DNA of 10,588 bases, from positions 1 through 10,588 of the forward strand of contig CAVHXA010000065.1 of assembly GCA_963639765.1 (NCBI GenBank), read 5' to 3'. Below the pieces are notes generated by a model. That model worked only from the letters and a program-made list of their open reading frames with translations. It had not been told where the DNA came from and did no database searches. Both the position numbers and the translations under genes were made by a program. Below, piece after piece: positions 1 to 6,531 of the stretch; the first letter of the stretch is position 1; every line of letters begins with the position of its first letter. This DNA is from CAVHXA01 sp963639765. GTDB taxonomy: Bacteria; Bacillota; Clostridia; Oscillospirales; Oscillospiraceae.

Positions 1-37
1 ACTGCGTGGCTAATGACTGCATATAAATCATTCCACT

Positions 38-286
38 TTAATCGAGTATTGAAAAGAGATCTCCTTCCATGTCCAAAATATCATCCATCGGCACCTTCGT
101 TCCGTTTTGCGGTACGATCAGCCGCTCGTAATCATCAAGTTTTTTAACTGTTCCGGTTGCTGTCAGGTATGCGCCGCCGGCTTTATGATCGTCTGGCTTG
201 AAGTAGGTGAATGCGCTTTCTGACGATTCATAGAAATATTTCACAAATTTAGGGCGGTTAACTGAGGCCCCTTTATTCGCGTTCAC
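38..286 (-). pseudogene. YolD-like protein, C-terminal fragment
   Basis: An 82-residue frame opening with GTG and overlapping the nuclease end by 14 bp. Residues from about 27 onward (TYFKPDD..AGGAY, then TGTVKKLDDYERLIV and PMDDILDMEG) resemble the C-terminal half of YolD-like proteins, common on Firmicutes plasmids and integrative elements. The roughly 50-60 residue N-terminal half normally present, with its YDRAAQFAPF-type motif, is absent. The first 25 residues do not look like that family and may be junction sequence. No convincing ribosome binding site precedes the GTG. I read it as a remnant cut when the neighbouring operon inserted, so it probably makes no functional protein. A short translated gene coupled to the nuclease cannot be excluded. 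Confidence 0.6.
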
Positions 287-1043
287 TATCCCCGGTTAAA
301 TAGTCAATCACAATACCAGGCTGTATATTGAATACAAAAGCATTGAACGACAATTCCTTCCCACCATCTTCAAACGATTTTGCTTCCATCAAAACACCTG
401 TTGCCACAAGGTTTTCACCTTCAAAACACGGCGTAACCCGATACATCACATGGTTTCCTGTTTGACTGATATAATCTGCTGTAGAAATTTCAAATGGCAA
501 CATTCCAACAGCATTTAAATATCTGGTGCCCGTAATCAGATTTTTCTCATTGGCATTCTCTCCAGACAACATATAAGCAATCGGATGGCAACGATTATAA
601 AGGTACTTGTCTTCGATTAAATCGTCATAACGAACAGTATGCCATCCAGAAGGCCTAACCATACCTATAGCATCTCGTTCTTCTGTCGGCATAGTCTCTG
701 GCCCAAGACAAGCGTATGCAACGCCGCATCTTCCAAGCTTGTCTAAGGGGCTGTATGATTCAAATGCGGAAACAGTCAATTCGTTATCTGTGAAGAATGG
801 AACATCTTGATTAACTGTCTCAAATGCATTTTCTGAATATAAAGGAATTTTGAAATCCGAAGATGTGTCCACGATTCCAAAATAAACATTCGATGTTCCT
901 TGTTTGAGGTTTTTATGACGTTGCTTTGCTACAAGCAAAGTCGCTATAATTAGCAGAATGGCAACGCAAATCACGGCAATTACAATCTTACGCTTACGTT
1001 GTGTTTCTTTGTAATCGCCGTAATAAGCCTTTTTTAACGTCAT
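273..1043 (-). CDS. membrane-anchored DNA/RNA non-specific endonuclease (beta-beta-alpha-metal fold)
   Basis: A 256-residue protein. Residues 1-19 are basic, residues 20-39 form one hydrophobic membrane segment, and about 51-256 form a nuclease domain like the EndA/streptococcal DNase group. The core block is RCHPIAYML at 151-159 followed by GENANEKNLITGTRYLN at 161-177. H153 is the expected general base, and an Asn in the second block is the expected metal ligand. LDKLGR at 100-105 and PSGW at 131-134 are also typical of the family. The domain looks complete. Its ATG lies inside the stop of the preceding gene (ATGA, 4-bp overlap), indicating translational coupling; a weak GCAGG site lies 9 bases upstream. 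Basic residues flank both sides of the membrane segment, so topology is uncertain: a single N-terminal anchor in this family usually places the nuclease outside, but a cytoplasmic domain is possible. As the last gene of the operon it is the most likely DNA-degrading effector. Confidence 0.85.
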   Translation of the reverse strand: MTLKKAYYGDYKETQRKRKIVIAVICVAILLIIATLLVAKQRHKNLKQGTSNVYFGIVDTSSDFKIPLYSENAFETVNQDVPFFTDNELTVSAFESYSPLDKLGRCGVAYACLGPETMPTEERDAIGMVRPSGWHTVRYDDLIEDKYLYNRCHPIAYMLSGENANEKNLITGTRYLNAVGMLPFEISTADYISQTGNHVMYRVTPCFEGENLVATGVLMEAKSFEDGGKELSFNAFVFNIQPGIVIDYLTGDSERE

Positions 1044-1402
1044 AAATCCATACCTGCTGTTATGGCTTCTCCTGTGTAATCACCAATAGTGCCTTGTGCA
1101 CCGCACCATTCACAGGTAAATACGCCGTTCTTTACGACAGTACAATTAAGATGACCGCAAGAACATACCGTCCAACTATATCCTCCACAGTATGGACATC
1201 CTGGATACTCTCCATCAAAAGAGATATTGCCTTTTACAGAGGATTTATCATAGCCTTCTCGTTTTGCTGAGTCTTCCTTTATGGGAAATGCCCATGTAAA
1301 TGCCCAATTATCGTGGCCTCTTTTTTCAGCGCGTATTCCATATGTTTTGTGACGTTCGCCGCATTTGCACAGTACAATTAGGGCTTCATTAGTTTCACGC
1401 AT
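1040..1402 (-). CDS. TerY-C-like zinc-binding protein
   Basis: A 120-residue cysteine-rich protein. Nine cysteines are visible: C12 and C14 (CxC), C69 and C72 (CPYC), C80 and C82 (CSC), C87, and C97 and C100 (CEWC), enough for at least two zinc sites. The pattern and the context (a vWA protein, PP2C and kinase next door) match the metal-binding TerY-C domain, which often follows a vWA domain in TerY proteins. Here it is encoded alone. I chose the ATG at 1402 over one 24 bases upstream because a GAGGTG site (1410-1415) sits 7 bases before it; this leaves an 8-bp overlap with the phosphatase gene. It overlaps the nuclease start by 4 bp, so the two are probably made together. Likely role: a metal-dependent scaffold within the triad complex. 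No enzyme motif is visible. Confidence 0.75.
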   Translation of the reverse strand: MRETNEALIVLCKCGERHKTYGIRAEKRGHDNWAFTWAFPIKEDSAKREGYDKSSVKGNISFDGEYPGCPYCGGYSWTVCSCGHLNCTVVKNGVFTCEWCGAQGTIGDYTGEAITAGMDL

Positions 1403-2384
1403 CTGGAAGCACCTCGCTTTCCTCATTAGCTGCCATTATCGGTGCATCGTATTCAACGCTTACATCCGTCTCAGGTTCTGCTTTCTCTGCATGTTTTTCT
1501 ATAGCATCCTCTACGATATCAGCCTTTTCTGATGTGATTTCTTCCGTACTATCATTGGCTTCATCAACGCTGTAGTATGCCATCAGAACTGTAATATCAT
1601 CGCCACTTCCCATGTTGCTTGTCTCAGACAGCCAATTTTTCAGGTTTTCTTCAACGGCTTTGGTGCCGTATTGATTAACCATTTCAAAATATTCCATACA
1701 GGTTTTGGCAAATTCTTCTTCATTTTTATAACTGTTAGCAAAACCGTCTGTTGACATCAAAAACATTGATGGGAGCTTCTCACGGAAGTCAATTCTCCGA
1801 ACCGCAGTAATTGCTTTTTTCCAAGCATCCGTTTTGCAAAGGGAATGTGTCTCCACACCTAAAATCTTGTCGCCCTTAATGACCGACTCAACACCATCAG
1901 TAGAGGTGAATACTATATCTCCGTCACCAATTTGGAATGCAAAGATGAACTTTTCTGTAAGCATCAAGCCTAACAAAGTTGTTCCGTATTGCGAATAAAC
2001 TTGCTGAAGGTCTTTTTCGCCTTTTTCATCAAGCGACACATCACGCTGATTGTCTCTATGATTTTTCTTAACACGCCTCTTCCACTCGGTATCAACTTCC
2101 TGCGCGACCTTCGTGTCACCTTCACGATTTAAGTACGTTAATAGCGTATCCTGATCAGCAGCAAAACTATCAACGTAAGCTGCCATGATTTTACAGAACA
2201 CATTCACCGCAATACTGGAGCCGGTTTTGCTAAATGGACAGCTTTTGCTTCCATGACCATCAGCTACTGCCATAATAATCGTACCATCAGCGCAAATCAG
2301 TTTTTTGTAGCTGTCCTGACATTCTGTTTCCGAGCGAATATGAGACGCGCCTTGCACACTTGTTCCGAATACACTTCGTTTCAT
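1395..2384 (-). CDS. PP2C-family Ser/Thr protein phosphatase (TerY-P triad)
   Basis: A 329-residue cytoplasmic phosphatase expected to remove phosphate from Ser/Thr using two Mn/Mg ions. PP2C motifs appear in order: ECQDS at 21-25, VADGHG at 40-45 (metal ligand D42), YGTTLLG at 133-139, QIGDGD at 151-156, MSTDGFANS at 210-218 (D213) and GSGDDIT at 259-265 (D262/D263). The conserved metal-binding aspartates are present, so it should be active. The catalytic domain ends near 272. An acidic, Ser/Thr-containing tail of about 57 residues follows, without a recognisable domain. A GAGGAGA site lies 6 bases before the ATG, and the gene starts 31 bp after the vWA gene. With the kinase and vWA protein it makes the TerY-P triad, where it presumably reverses phosphorylation by the kinase. 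Confidence 0.9.
   Translation of the reverse strand: MKRSVFGTSVQGASHIRSETECQDSYKKLICADGTIIMAVADGHGSKSCPFSKTGSSIAVNVFCKIMAAYVDSFAADQDTLLTYLNREGDTKVAQEVDTEWKRRVKKNHRDNQRDVSLDEKGEKDLQQVYSQYGTTLLGLMLTEKFIFAFQIGDGDIVFTSTDGVESVIKGDKILGVETHSLCKTDAWKKAITAVRRIDFREKLPSMFLMSTDGFANSYKNEEEFAKTCMEYFEMVNQYGTKAVEENLKNWLSETSNMGSGDDITVLMAYYSVDEANDSTEEITSEKADIVEDAIEKHAEKAEPETDVSVEYDAPIMAANEESEVLPDA
1410..1415 (-). promoter_or_regulatory. ribosome binding site deciding the start of the zinc-binding gene
   Basis: GAGGTG on the minus strand, 7 bases before the ATG at 1402. The alternative ATG at 1426 has no comparable site, so the shorter protein is favoured. Confidence 0.6.
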
Positions 2385-2415
2385 TGCAAGTCTCCTCTCG
2401 GGATAAAATTATACA

Positions 2416-3153
2416 TTACCAAACGTCGTCCGCTCCGACATCAGCAGGATCCGGTATGTTATCCATATCAAGAACAAGTGGAGCGTTAGTTGAACTGGGT
2501 TCTGTGTTTCCGGCAAGAGGATTGGTTGCATCAGTTTGAACACGACTTGCTGGTGCAGAGACAAGAGAAGCCGCAGTAGAAGCCCACTTAATCATCTTCA
2601 CAAGAGCTTGCGGATTATTTGCCTGAAGAACAAGTTCTCTGTTTCCGGTGAATGCTGTTAAAACATCATCATCTGCGTCCTGACCAATGGAAATAGCGAT
2701 TCGCACAGCTTTCTTCCCCCAAGGGAGGTGCAAAAGCTTATCCAGCGATTTCTTATAATCATCGGTAGGCTGACCGTCAGAAAGAAGCACAAGAACCGGA
2801 GGAAGAGCACGATCTGTCATCGGTGGTATTGTCAGTTGCGCTGCTAACATATCAAATGCCTTGCCCAGATCAGTTACACCGCCTGCATCGAGGTCCTGCC
2901 ATGTAAAATTGTCTACATCTACGGGATTACTGGTTACCCAAGAAGCTCCTGTGGAGAATTTCAATGTTCTTACAAGGAGCTGTGCATTAGGATTATCGTG
3001 AGCTGCATCCTGCATATCAGGAATGGTAGACTGGATAGCATGGTTTACCGTGCCAATTTTTTCACCATACATAGATCCGGAGCAATCGACTACCCAAATA
3101 AAATGGAGCGGTCTGCTAGCAAGCTCTCCACCAGGTCTTTTTAATTCTGCCAT
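2416..3153 (-). CDS. TerY-like von Willebrand factor A (vWA) domain protein
   Basis: A 245-residue protein with a complete metal-ion-dependent adhesion site: DCSGS at 23-27 (D23, S25, S27), the Thr of GGVTDLG (T94), and LLSDGQPTDD at 123-132 (D126). Such domains bind a partner through a shared Mg ion rather than catalysing a reaction. Length and motifs match TerY-like proteins. The tail from about 195 is Ala/Ser/Thr/Pro-rich and looks disordered; it lacks the TerY-C zinc domain, which this operon encodes separately. The last residues, DDVW, echo the DDIW end of the operon's repressor. An AAGGAGG site lies 9 bases before the ATG. It sits between kinase and phosphatase genes, the usual TerY-P order. 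Likely role: an assembly hub for the triad, possibly phosphorylated in its tail. I leave the symbol empty because it is TerY-like rather than TerY of a tellurite operon. Confidence 0.85.
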   Translation of the reverse strand: MAELKRPGGELASRPLHFIWVVDCSGSMYGEKIGTVNHAIQSTIPDMQDAAHDNPNAQLLVRTLKFSTGASWVTSNPVDVDNFTWQDLDAGGVTDLGKAFDMLAAQLTIPPMTDRALPPVLVLLSDGQPTDDYKKSLDKLLHLPWGKKAVRIAISIGQDADDDVLTAFTGNRELVLQANNPQALVKMIKWASTAASLVSAPASRVQTDATNPLAGNTEPSSTNAPLVLDMDNIPDPADVGADDVW

Positions 3154-3184
3154 TTTAAATTTCCTCCTTGAAATAATGTTAAAA

Positions 3185-4483
3185 TTATCTAAACTCTCCG
3201 GTCATTTGGCCGAAGTCAATCTTTGCATCTTTAGCAATAGCCGCGCTTCTACCGCTTGCTACAGGAATTTGTTGTCCATCAGCTTTGATGTAAGTCCAGT
3301 TGTCTGCGCTCTCATTTCGAATACCCCAAAGATTGGGATTCTTTGGATTTTGCACCACTGTTCCGACAACGGTGTCCATATCATAGTTACCAGTAATATG
3401 ATGTGCATATATTTTGGCGTCCTTTTGCAGCAGGATTCGGTTTTTGCCTGTAATCAGTGACGCCGGAAATACTACTGTTTTTCCACAATTCCAGCATGTG
3501 TGCGCCACGCCTTGGGCAACTTTGTTCTCATCATAGAAAACCTCGGCACCGCAAGAACACTTAGAAATGCCACACATAAGATTAACGAATGTTTCCATCC
3601 ATTTTTTCTCTGTGACACGCTTTCCTGGCGTTGTAAGTCCAACCGTAAATGACTGAATGAACAAATCTTTGATGGACTGCGGATATAAGTCCCAATAGAT
3701 CAGTACATTATCCTGATATCCGCGGACAGGGCGGTTCGTTTTATTGTTTGGATCAAATATAAATACAGGGTTCGTTCCATAAAGCTTATTCATAGCATGA
3801 ATATCCATGCACTTAATGTCTGCCTCCAGTTTTCCCTCTAAAGGATGTCCCATCATAAACATATAAAACAGCAAGACTGAAAGTGAGAAGAGATCTGTAT
3901 TCCGGGAGGGTTTTGCCTTTCCAACAACAATTTCAGGAGCCATGAAGCGAGGCGTTCCATAAACTGAACTGTTGTCTACGCCGTTTGCAGACACATTATC
4001 ATTGTCACAAATCAGGACATCACCATTATCCGGATCGAAGAAGAGGTTTCCGAAGGAAATGTCGCGATAACTATAACCCATGCTATGAAGTTTTTCATAA
4101 CCATTGGTTAAATTGAATGCTGCGCGACACAATGCATAAAAAGATGGCTCTGCACGTCGTTTCATCATATCGACTATGCTCTTATAATTCTTCGGTCTAA
4201 GCGGCATAATGTAACCGAAGGACTCTCCAAGAGACTTGAAAATAAGATCCTGCGGCCAAAGAAAAGATGCATCCGGTGCTCCTCTGGAAATCAGATTATC
4301 CAAAATTGATTTCTGCTCCTGAGTAGCCATATGTTTAAAATACCATTTGAGCGCATAATGACTTCCGTTGCACTCTACGTCATAAACTTCACCCTGACCG
4401 CCCGCGCCGAGTAAAGATACAACTTTGTACTTGTTGGAACTTTCAGATGTCAAGAAAGTTCCGGGTTTCAATTGTCCGTCCAT
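3185..4483 (-). CDS. Ser/Thr protein kinase with zinc ribbon and FHA-like tail (TerY-P triad)
   Basis: A 432-residue, three-part protein. The kinase domain (about 18-300) has a glycine loop GAGGQGEV (26-33), the ATP-anchoring lysine in YALKWY (K46), the catalytic loop YRDISFGN (139-146: D141, N146) and MAPE (181-184). The usual DFG metal motif reads DND (160-162), which keeps the first aspartate, so activity is expected. Next comes a zinc ribbon with C309, C311, C330 and C333. The last ~80 residues contain NPKNPNLWGIRN (379-390) and FGQMTGE (424-430), a pattern resembling the FHA-like fold seen behind kinases of this type; that assignment is less certain. There is no membrane segment. An AGAGGGG site precedes the ATG. 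It probably phosphorylates itself and neighbours in the complex. Confidence 0.9.
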   Translation of the reverse strand: MDGQLKPGTFLTSESSNKYKVVSLLGAGGQGEVYDVECNGSHYALKWYFKHMATQEQKSILDNLISRGAPDASFLWPQDLIFKSLGESFGYIMPLRPKNYKSIVDMMKRRAEPSFYALCRAAFNLTNGYEKLHSMGYSYRDISFGNLFFDPDNGDVLICDNDNVSANGVDNSSVYGTPRFMAPEIVVGKAKPSRNTDLFSLSVLLFYMFMMGHPLEGKLEADIKCMDIHAMNKLYGTNPVFIFDPNNKTNRPVRGYQDNVLIYWDLYPQSIKDLFIQSFTVGLTTPGKRVTEKKWMETFVNLMCGISKCSCGAEVFYDENKVAQGVAHTCWNCGKTVVFPASLITGKNRILLQKDAKIYAHHITGNYDMDTVVGTVVQNPKNPNLWGIRNESADNWTYIKADGQQIPVASGRSAAIAKDAKIDFGQMTGEFR

Positions 4484-4497
4484 AATTTACCCCTCTT

Positions 4498-4998
4498 TTA
4501 TTTAATCTGCTGAAGTACCGCATGGGTAACATTACCGTCCGGTACAAACAATTTATAATTCTCATTTGAAAATTGAAGCTCTACACAATTTGTATACGGT
4601 GTCAAAGCAACAAGCTCATCTATCTTTTTATCAAAACCGTTTGTCTCTCCGACAAAGATAATCCTCTTATTTGTAATATACAAAATTCCTCGGAAGGTTT
4701 CATACTGTGTATTATCAACCACATCTGTATGCCCGCCACCAACATTGATACGTGTGCCCTTGAAAAGTCCCGGAACTGAGTAACCATTGCTTCTGCGAAC
4801 ATATCTTTTCTTTACAGCCTTCTTCTCATAGATAGCCTTGTCAATATAATGGCACTGTTCACCGGATTTTAAGAAAATCTTATCGGTATTAAGTATAGGA
4901 AGTCTGCCCCGCAGTATTTCTTGTTTTGCCGCATCCGGTAAAATACTGATTATAGTTGGAGCAGAAGGCTTCGGATTAAACAAGTCAAAAAGTCCCAT
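4498..4998 (-). CDS. small PH/GRAM-like domain protein
   Basis: A 166-residue protein without signal peptide or membrane segment. It has a short hydrophobic start (MGLFDLF), a helical stretch around 20-32, and from about 34 a beta-rich region. SGEQCHYIDKA (45-55), a basic patch (59-69, rich in Lys/Arg) and FRGILYITNKRIIFVGE (102-118) resemble bacterial PH- or GRAM-like domains, where 'TNKRIIF' strands are typical. These domains bind proteins or membrane lipids rather than catalyse. It lies 8 bp after the preceding stop and 14 bp before the kinase gene, with a GAGGTG site just upstream of the ATG. Likely role: an adaptor or membrane-surface tether within the complex. The fold call rests on pattern resemblance only. 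Confidence 0.6.
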   Translation of the reverse strand: MGLFDLFNPKPSAPTIISILPDAAKQEILRGRLPILNTDKIFLKSGEQCHYIDKAIYEKKAVKKRYVRRSNGYSVPGLFKGTRINVGGGHTDVVDNTQYETFRGILYITNKRIIFVGETNGFDKKIDELVALTPYTNCVELQFSNENYKLFVPDGNVTHAVLQQIK

Positions 4999-5006
4999 AT
5001 GTCACC

Positions 5007-5636
5007 TCAAATGCTAATCAATTCAGCTTCGCCTTGCCACCCAATTTCAAGACGCTGTCCTTCTTTAAGGCACAAAACCACTTGTCCTTTAAAAAATCCA
5101 TTTTCAATAATTGAACTGCCGGCTCCTTTACGCAAAACTGCGTAATAGATACCTTGTCCACGTGCCTGCTCATTATCAACAATTGAAATAACCTTTAATC
5201 TAATATCTCCTGGTGGGAAATCGTACCCACATTTATATATACCGCATTGTACCCGCAAAGGATTTTGACTTCCTAAAGGCATATTCGATTCTGGTTGATC
5301 TGAGTTTGCTTGACAGGTTGCAACCTCGAGAGCATCAGCTACTTCTTCAAGCTTCATCATCTGACACCACGAGACAACCGACCACATCGCTGCATCTTTC
5401 GTAAGTCCATAGCTATCAGAAAGTATCTTTACCATCTGCAGAGCACGCAATGTCACATCAGCCGAAGATGTTAGGCTTTTAACAATATCTTCATCATATG
5501 CATTCAGAATTAGATTTTGCTGCAATTTATTTTGCGGCAAATAATCCAGTAAAACTGCCCTTAACTGCTTTCGGTCATTAATACAGGACGGCTGGGCTTT
5601 GATCATTTTAACGAGTAATTTTTGAGTATCATCCAT
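5007..5636 (-). CDS. two-domain adaptor sharing its N-terminal domain with the helicase
   Basis: A 209-residue protein of unknown function. Residues 15-95 form a helical domain that aligns with the start of the RecQ-like helicase: both have D-K/R-K near the start, NLxxNAY in the middle (NLILNAY at 41-47), then YG(L/V) and a W-containing helix at the end. A linker (about 105-125) follows. The C-terminal domain (about 126-209) resembles the 'Y.aGxDIPaG' beta domain common in Gram-positive proteins, here YKCGYDFPPG (134-143), then IIENGFFKGQVVLCLKEGQ (176-194). No catalytic motif is visible. It starts 10 bp after the coiled-coil gene with only a weak ribosome binding site, suggesting coupled or lower translation. 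The shared domain suggests that it docks to the helicase or to the same partner. Confidence 0.6.
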   Translation of the reverse strand: MDDTQKLLVKMIKAQPSCINDRKQLRAVLLDYLPQNKLQQNLILNAYDEDIVKSLTSSADVTLRALQMVKILSDSYGLTKDAAMWSVVSWCQMMKLEEVADALEVATCQANSDQPESNMPLGSQNPLRVQCGIYKCGYDFPPGDIRLKVISIVDNEQARGQGIYYAVLRKGAGSSIIENGFFKGQVVLCLKEGQRLEIGWQGEAELISI

Positions 5637-5646
5637 ATCGATTTTC

Positions 5647-6531
5647 TTATTTCAATATCAAGCCAATTACCGAAGCAACAATTGCAGCCCCAATTCCACC
5701 CATTAGAATCACGAATTTTAACTGAATGGACTGCTTCAAATCCTGAACTTCTTTGAAAATCTGATCCACATTGGTAGACTCAAGGCGCTTGACGAATTCA
5801 TTATATTTTTCTTCAGCCGCAGCTTGATATTCACCAATAGTCTGTTCAGTATGCTGAAGCTTTTCTATATGGGCAGACTGTTGAGAAGCTAATTCCGTTT
5901 TCATCTCAGTGATTAGACGTTCACAGCTTTCTGCCAACTGCTGAATTTGTTCGTCTGCTTTCTTTGTGGTCTGAGATTGGTACTCCTCAATAGACGCCTT
6001 GATTTTTTCGATTTCGGCCATTTTGTCTGCTAAATCCTTGGTGGATTTTTCATGTTGCTCGACCATCGCAGAATCAACACGGTCGCTTAGAACTTTTAAA
6101 GCAGCTTCATGGTCGATTTTAATCTGTTTCACGCTGTCATCAAGCTTACTCTCGTACTCTCTGATTGTAGTTTCAGTATGCTGTAATCTTTCGACATATG
6201 ATGTCTGTAGATTTTCTAACGCAGACTTAATCTGCTGCAGCTCAGACATACGTGTCTCCACTTCTGCCGCAATATTCTTTTGGAGTGCAGTAATTGCAGC
6301 ATCATTATTGCTACTAAGAGTACACAATGCAGATTCGTGATCCCTTCTAATTTCGACAATACATGCATCAATCTTTTTTAACAAATCTGCTGTGGCTGCC
6401 GAACAAGCTTCTTCATGCTGTCTTGTGGCCTCAGTTAGACCCTTAATTCCTTCAACCAACTCAGAAGAGGCTACAACGTTCTTCCGAAAGGTTTCTATTT
6501 CTTTTTCCATCTGAGCAACATCTTCAAACAT
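5647..6531 (-). CDS. tail-anchored coiled-coil membrane protein
   Basis: A 294-residue protein. Residues 1-268 are almost entirely charged helix with heptad-like spacing, indicating a long coiled coil. One membrane segment closes the protein (about 273-293, starting KFVILMGGIG), leaving a single Lys outside it, which makes this a tail-anchored topology with the rod in the cytoplasm. The rod contains internal repeats: ERLQHTETTIREY (114-126) recurs as EKLQHTEQTIGEY (223-235), and IRRDHESAL (61-69) recurs as IKIDHEAAL (137-145). It overlaps the helicase end by 8 bp and has a perfect AGGAGG 7 bases before its ATG, implying coupled and strong translation. Likely role: an oligomeric membrane scaffold or spacer for the helicase complex. 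The function is inferred from shape and context only. Confidence 0.75.
   Translation of the reverse strand: MFEDVAQMEKEIETFRKNVVASSELVEGIKGLTEATRQHEEACSAATADLLKKIDACIVEIRRDHESALCTLSSNNDAAITALQKNIAAEVETRMSELQQIKSALENLQTSYVERLQHTETTIREYESKLDDSVKQIKIDHEAALKVLSDRVDSAMVEQHEKSTKDLADKMAEIEKIKASIEEYQSQTTKKADEQIQQLAESCERLITEMKTELASQQSAHIEKLQHTEQTIGEYQAAAEEKYNEFVKRLESTNVDQIFKEVQDLKQSIQLKFVILMGGIGAAIVASVIGLILK

Noticed and set aside
1395..4483. A classical tellurite-resistance (ter) operon
   Set aside because: No TerB, TerC, TerD or TerZ-type protein is encoded in the window; only the TerY-linked phosphorylation triad is shared.
4620..4802. Minus-strand open frame overlapping the PH-like gene
   Set aside because: It lies wholly inside a better-supported gene in another frame, with no ribosome binding site and no family resemblance.
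5999..6340. Plus-strand open frame opposite the coiled-coil gene
   Set aside because: Serine/leucine-rich antisense of a coiled coil; a typical shadow of a biased coding sequence.
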